From positions 1-7,543 of the forward strand of contig JAJZFO010000325.1 in NCBI GenBank assembly GCA_021805305.1: DNA of 7,543 nucleotides, written 5' to 3'. Numbering within the stretch: the stretch's first letter is position 1; the number at the start of each line of letters is the position of its first letter. Below are positions 5,962 to 7,543 of the stretch, in pieces. The position numbers and the translations under genes are program-made. The notes under the pieces are model-generated. The model was not told the origin of the DNA, did no database searches, and saw only the letters and a list, made by a program, of their open reading frames with translations. Source of the stretch: Actinomycetes bacterium. GTDB taxonomy: Bacteria > Actinomycetota > Acidimicrobiia > Acidimicrobiales > RAAP-2.

Positions 5962-6705
5962 ATGAAGAAGGTCCCCACTGCGGTCGCCACGCTGGTCGTC
6001 GCCCTTCTCACGCCCCTCGGCACGGTCGGCTCCGCCGGCGCCACGCCACGGTCGCTGCCCGCGAGCATCGTCAACCTGTCCGCGCGTCAGATCGCGAACA
6101 TCGCACTGGCGAGCGCTCGAGCCAAGGGCACCTGCACCAACGTCTCCTCCGGAGCGTCGGTGGGCCTCTCCTTCGGCGCCACCACCGAATCGGCCTCGAA
6201 CAGCGCCGAACAGACCATCCACTTCAACGCAGCGAGCGCCGAGGCGCGGCTCGTGGCCGGGACCGCCTACGTCAAGATGAACGCCAAATTCATCGAACTC
6301 GACTTCGGTCGGTCGGCTCCCCAGCTGGCCAGCCGTTGGATCTCCCTCACGCGCTCCGACGCGGCCTATCACGACGTGGTGACCGGGATGCTGTTGCCCT
6401 CCGTGCTCTCCCAGGTGCTGCCCGCGGGGACCCTGAGCAAATCGAAGCCGACGACGCTCTTCGGCGTCGGGGTCATCGCGATCAGCGGATCGGCCAATGC
6501 GCGACTGGGCCTGACTTCGTCGAAGCAGACGCTGTTCGTCTCGACCTCCGCGCCGTTCTTGCCCGTCGCCCTCGACGCGGCGGGCCGGTCCCGCGGCATC
6601 CCGACCACCCTCACCGTGACCTTCTCGCACTGGGGGCAGGGCTTGCACGTCGCCGCGCCCTCGTCGGCGCTACCGATCAGTGCCACGACGTTGGCCGCCG
6701 GGTGA
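5962..6705 (+). CDS. Secreted protein, paralogue of the next gene; LppX/LprG/LolA-like fold suspected
   Basis: The product is 247 residues. The N-terminus is a Sec signal peptide: KK at 2-3, hydrophobic core about 5-22, and a likely cut after the A-G-A at 25-27. There is no lipobox cysteine, so it is probably released or wall-associated rather than a lipoprotein. The mature part (about 220 residues, one Cys at 58) is rich in Ser, Thr and Ala. It contains TAYVKMN (101-107), SRWISLT (124-130), LLPSVLSQVLPAGTLSKSK (144-162), TLFVSTSAPFLPVAL (190-204) and TVTFSHWGQGLHVAAP (218-233). The order of these segments (an exposed-strand V-Y-V, a K/R-W-I, a late T-L-[FY]-V...P-V-x-L, then T-F-x-x-W-G-x-x-V...P) resembles actinobacterial LppX/LprG- and LolA-type lipid-carrier folds. 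That is fold recognition by eye, not proof. The ribosome site is weak (GAAGG 5945-5949, 12 bases off). It is the first gene of a pair with 6719-7483. Confidence 0.85.
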   Translation: MKKVPTAVATLVVALLTPLGTVGSAGATPRSLPASIVNLSARQIANIALASARAKGTCTNVSSGASVGLSFGATTESASNSAEQTIHFNAASAEARLVAGTAYVKMNAKFIELDFGRSAPQLASRWISLTRSDAAYHDVVTGMLLPSVLSQVLPAGTLSKSKPTTLFGVGVIAISGSANARLGLTSSKQTLFVSTSAPFLPVALDAAGRSRGIPTTLTVTFSHWGQGLHVAAPSSALPISATTLAAG

Positions 6706-6718
6706 CGACGTGACCCTG

Positions 6719-7483
6719 ATGTGGCGAAGGACCCGCCCCCGTACGCGCACGATCTCTCGAGTCCTGGTGACCCTGGCGTCGACGATCGGGCTCGTGACGA
6801 CCTCCGCGGTCCACGCGGGCGCCGCCGGCACCGCCACGCCGCGCAACTTCGCCAGTGAGCCCGGACACCAGATCATCGCGACCGCGCTCGCCGCGGCGTC
6901 GGCGATGGGCAGCGTGACGGCATCGTCGTCGACCACGATCTCGGGCCAGGACTACTCGTTGGTCACCGTCTCGAGCGCGACCGCCGGCCAGCAGATCCTG
7001 CGCGTGGGCGCCGCCAAGACTCTCGTGCGCGTCGTCGACGGCACCGTCTACATCAATGACACCGACACGGCGATCCAGGCGCAGTTCGGAGTGAGCGCGC
7101 CGAAGTACGCGAATCGCTGGATCGAGATCCCCCCCGGCAGTTCGCACTTCGCGCAGTTCAACACCTTCATCCTCCTGCCCTCACTCATGAGCGAGGTGGC
7201 ACCGGCCGGGGCGCTCACCACGACCAAGATGACCACCGTCGACAAGACGTCGGTGGTCGGGGTCACCGGACGACCTAATATCCATCTGGGCCTCGCCTCG
7301 GGCAGTGAGACCCTCTACGTCGCCGCCAACGCCCCGCACGTCCCCGTGCGGCTGGTCGCGTCGGACGTCGTGCAGGGGAAACGAGAGGTCTTCGTGATCT
7401 CCTTCGCCCACTGGGGACAACGGGTCTCGATACGTCGGCCCACGCCGTCGACCCCGATCGCGGCGACCAGCCTGCCCAAATGA
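6719..7483 (+). CDS. Secreted protein, tandem paralogue of the preceding gene
   Basis: The product is 254 residues from ATG 6719. An Arg-rich n-region (MWRRTRPRTR) leads into a hydrophobic stretch (about 15-31) and a V-H-A site (31-33), so this is a Sec-type signal peptide; RRTRP is not a proper Tat motif, and there is no lipobox or any cysteine. The mature part aligns along its whole length with the previous product: SAPKYANRWIEI versus SAPQLASRWISL, LLPSLMSEVAPAGALTTTK versus LLPSVLSQVLPAGTLSKSK, TLYVAANAPHVPVRL versus TLFVSTSAPFLPVAL, and FAHWGQRVSI versus FSHWGQGLHV. Identity is moderate, so the duplication is old. GTG 6710 (after GGGTGA) and GTG 6680 (inside the upstream gene) are alternative starts in the same frame. 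I prefer 6719 because it gives the most normal signal peptide, leaving 13 bp after the upstream stop and suggesting translational coupling. No specific function is known to me. Confidence 0.83.
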   Translation: MWRRTRPRTRTISRVLVTLASTIGLVTTSAVHAGAAGTATPRNFASEPGHQIIATALAAASAMGSVTASSSTTISGQDYSLVTVSSATAGQQILRVGAAKTLVRVVDGTVYINDTDTAIQAQFGVSAPKYANRWIEIPPGSSHFAQFNTFILLPSLMSEVAPAGALTTTKMTTVDKTSVVGVTGRPNIHLGLASGSETLYVAANAPHVPVRLVASDVVQGKREVFVISFAHWGQRVSIRRPTPSTPIAATSLPK

Positions 7484-7533
7484 GTCGCGGGTCGTACGGC
7501 CCCGTCGGCTACTTGGACCTCGCCCACGACTGA
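7480..7533 (+). CDS. Possible 17-residue ORF coupled by an ATGA overlap
   Basis: An ATG at 7480 overlaps the TGA stop of the preceding secreted protein (ATGA) and opens a 17-codon frame (MSRGSYGPVGYLDLAHD). No separate ribosome site is needed if translation is reinitiated. The arrangement is suggestive, but an ORF this short arises by chance easily. The rest of the tail (7534-7543) shows an ATG at 7536 without a ribosome site, and nothing else is supportable. Confidence 0.12.
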   Translation: MSRGSYGPVGYLDLAHD

Positions 7534-7543
7534 CGATGTCCGC

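Noticed and set aside
5951..5965. Four-codon upstream ORF (MHSP) whose stop overlaps the ATG of the first secreted protein
   Set aside because: It could be a translation-coupling leader, but such short ORFs are frequent by chance and its GAAGG is too close to its ATG to serve as a ribosome site.
6680..6718. GTG 6680 start for the second secreted protein, overlapping the first gene by 26 bp
   Set aside because: It would put a charged, Pro-rich stretch before the signal peptide. ATG 6719 (or GTG 6710) gives a normal signal peptide and gene spacing.
6719..6760. Twin-arginine (Tat) signal in MWRRTRPRTR
   Set aside because: The residues after RR do not fit the R-R-x-F-L-K pattern, and the general features suit a Sec signal peptide.

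Overview
The window is high-GC DNA with strong third-position G/C bias, GAGGAGG-type ribosome-binding sites and short intergenic gaps. Together with the protein families present, this points to an actinobacterium (Actinomycetota). An acidimicrobial-type lineage is my guess only; there is no rRNA or marker gene to settle it.

Layout. (1) Positions 1-509, minus strand: the first third of a DHA2/EmrB-QacA-type MFS drug exporter, cut by the window edge. Divergent from it is a TetR/AcrR repressor (665-1339, plus). The region between them (510-664) holds a TetR-style palindrome, CGGAGT-N5-ACTCCG, so this looks like a self-contained repressor/efflux pair. (2) Positions 1356-2270, minus: a short-chain dehydrogenase/reductase of the retinol dehydrogenase/WWOX-like type, convergent with the regulator. 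(3) Positions 2489-5824, plus: a tight three-gene operon of a nitrilase-superfamily beta-ureidopropionase-like amidohydrolase, a dihydropyrimidinase/D-hydantoinase, and a luciferase-like (LLM) flavin/F420 oxidoreductase of the CPS_4043 (TIGR03842) type. (4) Positions 5962-7483, plus: two adjacent secreted proteins that are paralogues of each other and look like LppX/LprG/LolA-type lipid-binding folds without a lipobox.

How the genes work together. The amidohydrolase and dihydropyrimidinase are steps 3 and 2 of the reductive pyrimidine pathway: dihydrouracil to N-carbamoyl-beta-alanine, then beta-alanine, ammonia and CO2. They could equally process other hydantoins or N-carbamoyl amino acids. 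No classical dihydropyrimidine dehydrogenase lies in the window. The cotranscribed LLM enzyme is the only redox enzyme of the operon and so a candidate for the missing redox step. This is the most interesting hypothesis here.

The secreted pair has its own likely promoter upstream (about 5893-5920). No tRNA, rRNA, CRISPR array, insertion sequence or long repeat was seen. No intergenic stretch exceeds 300 bases; the longest is about 218 bp (2271-2488).
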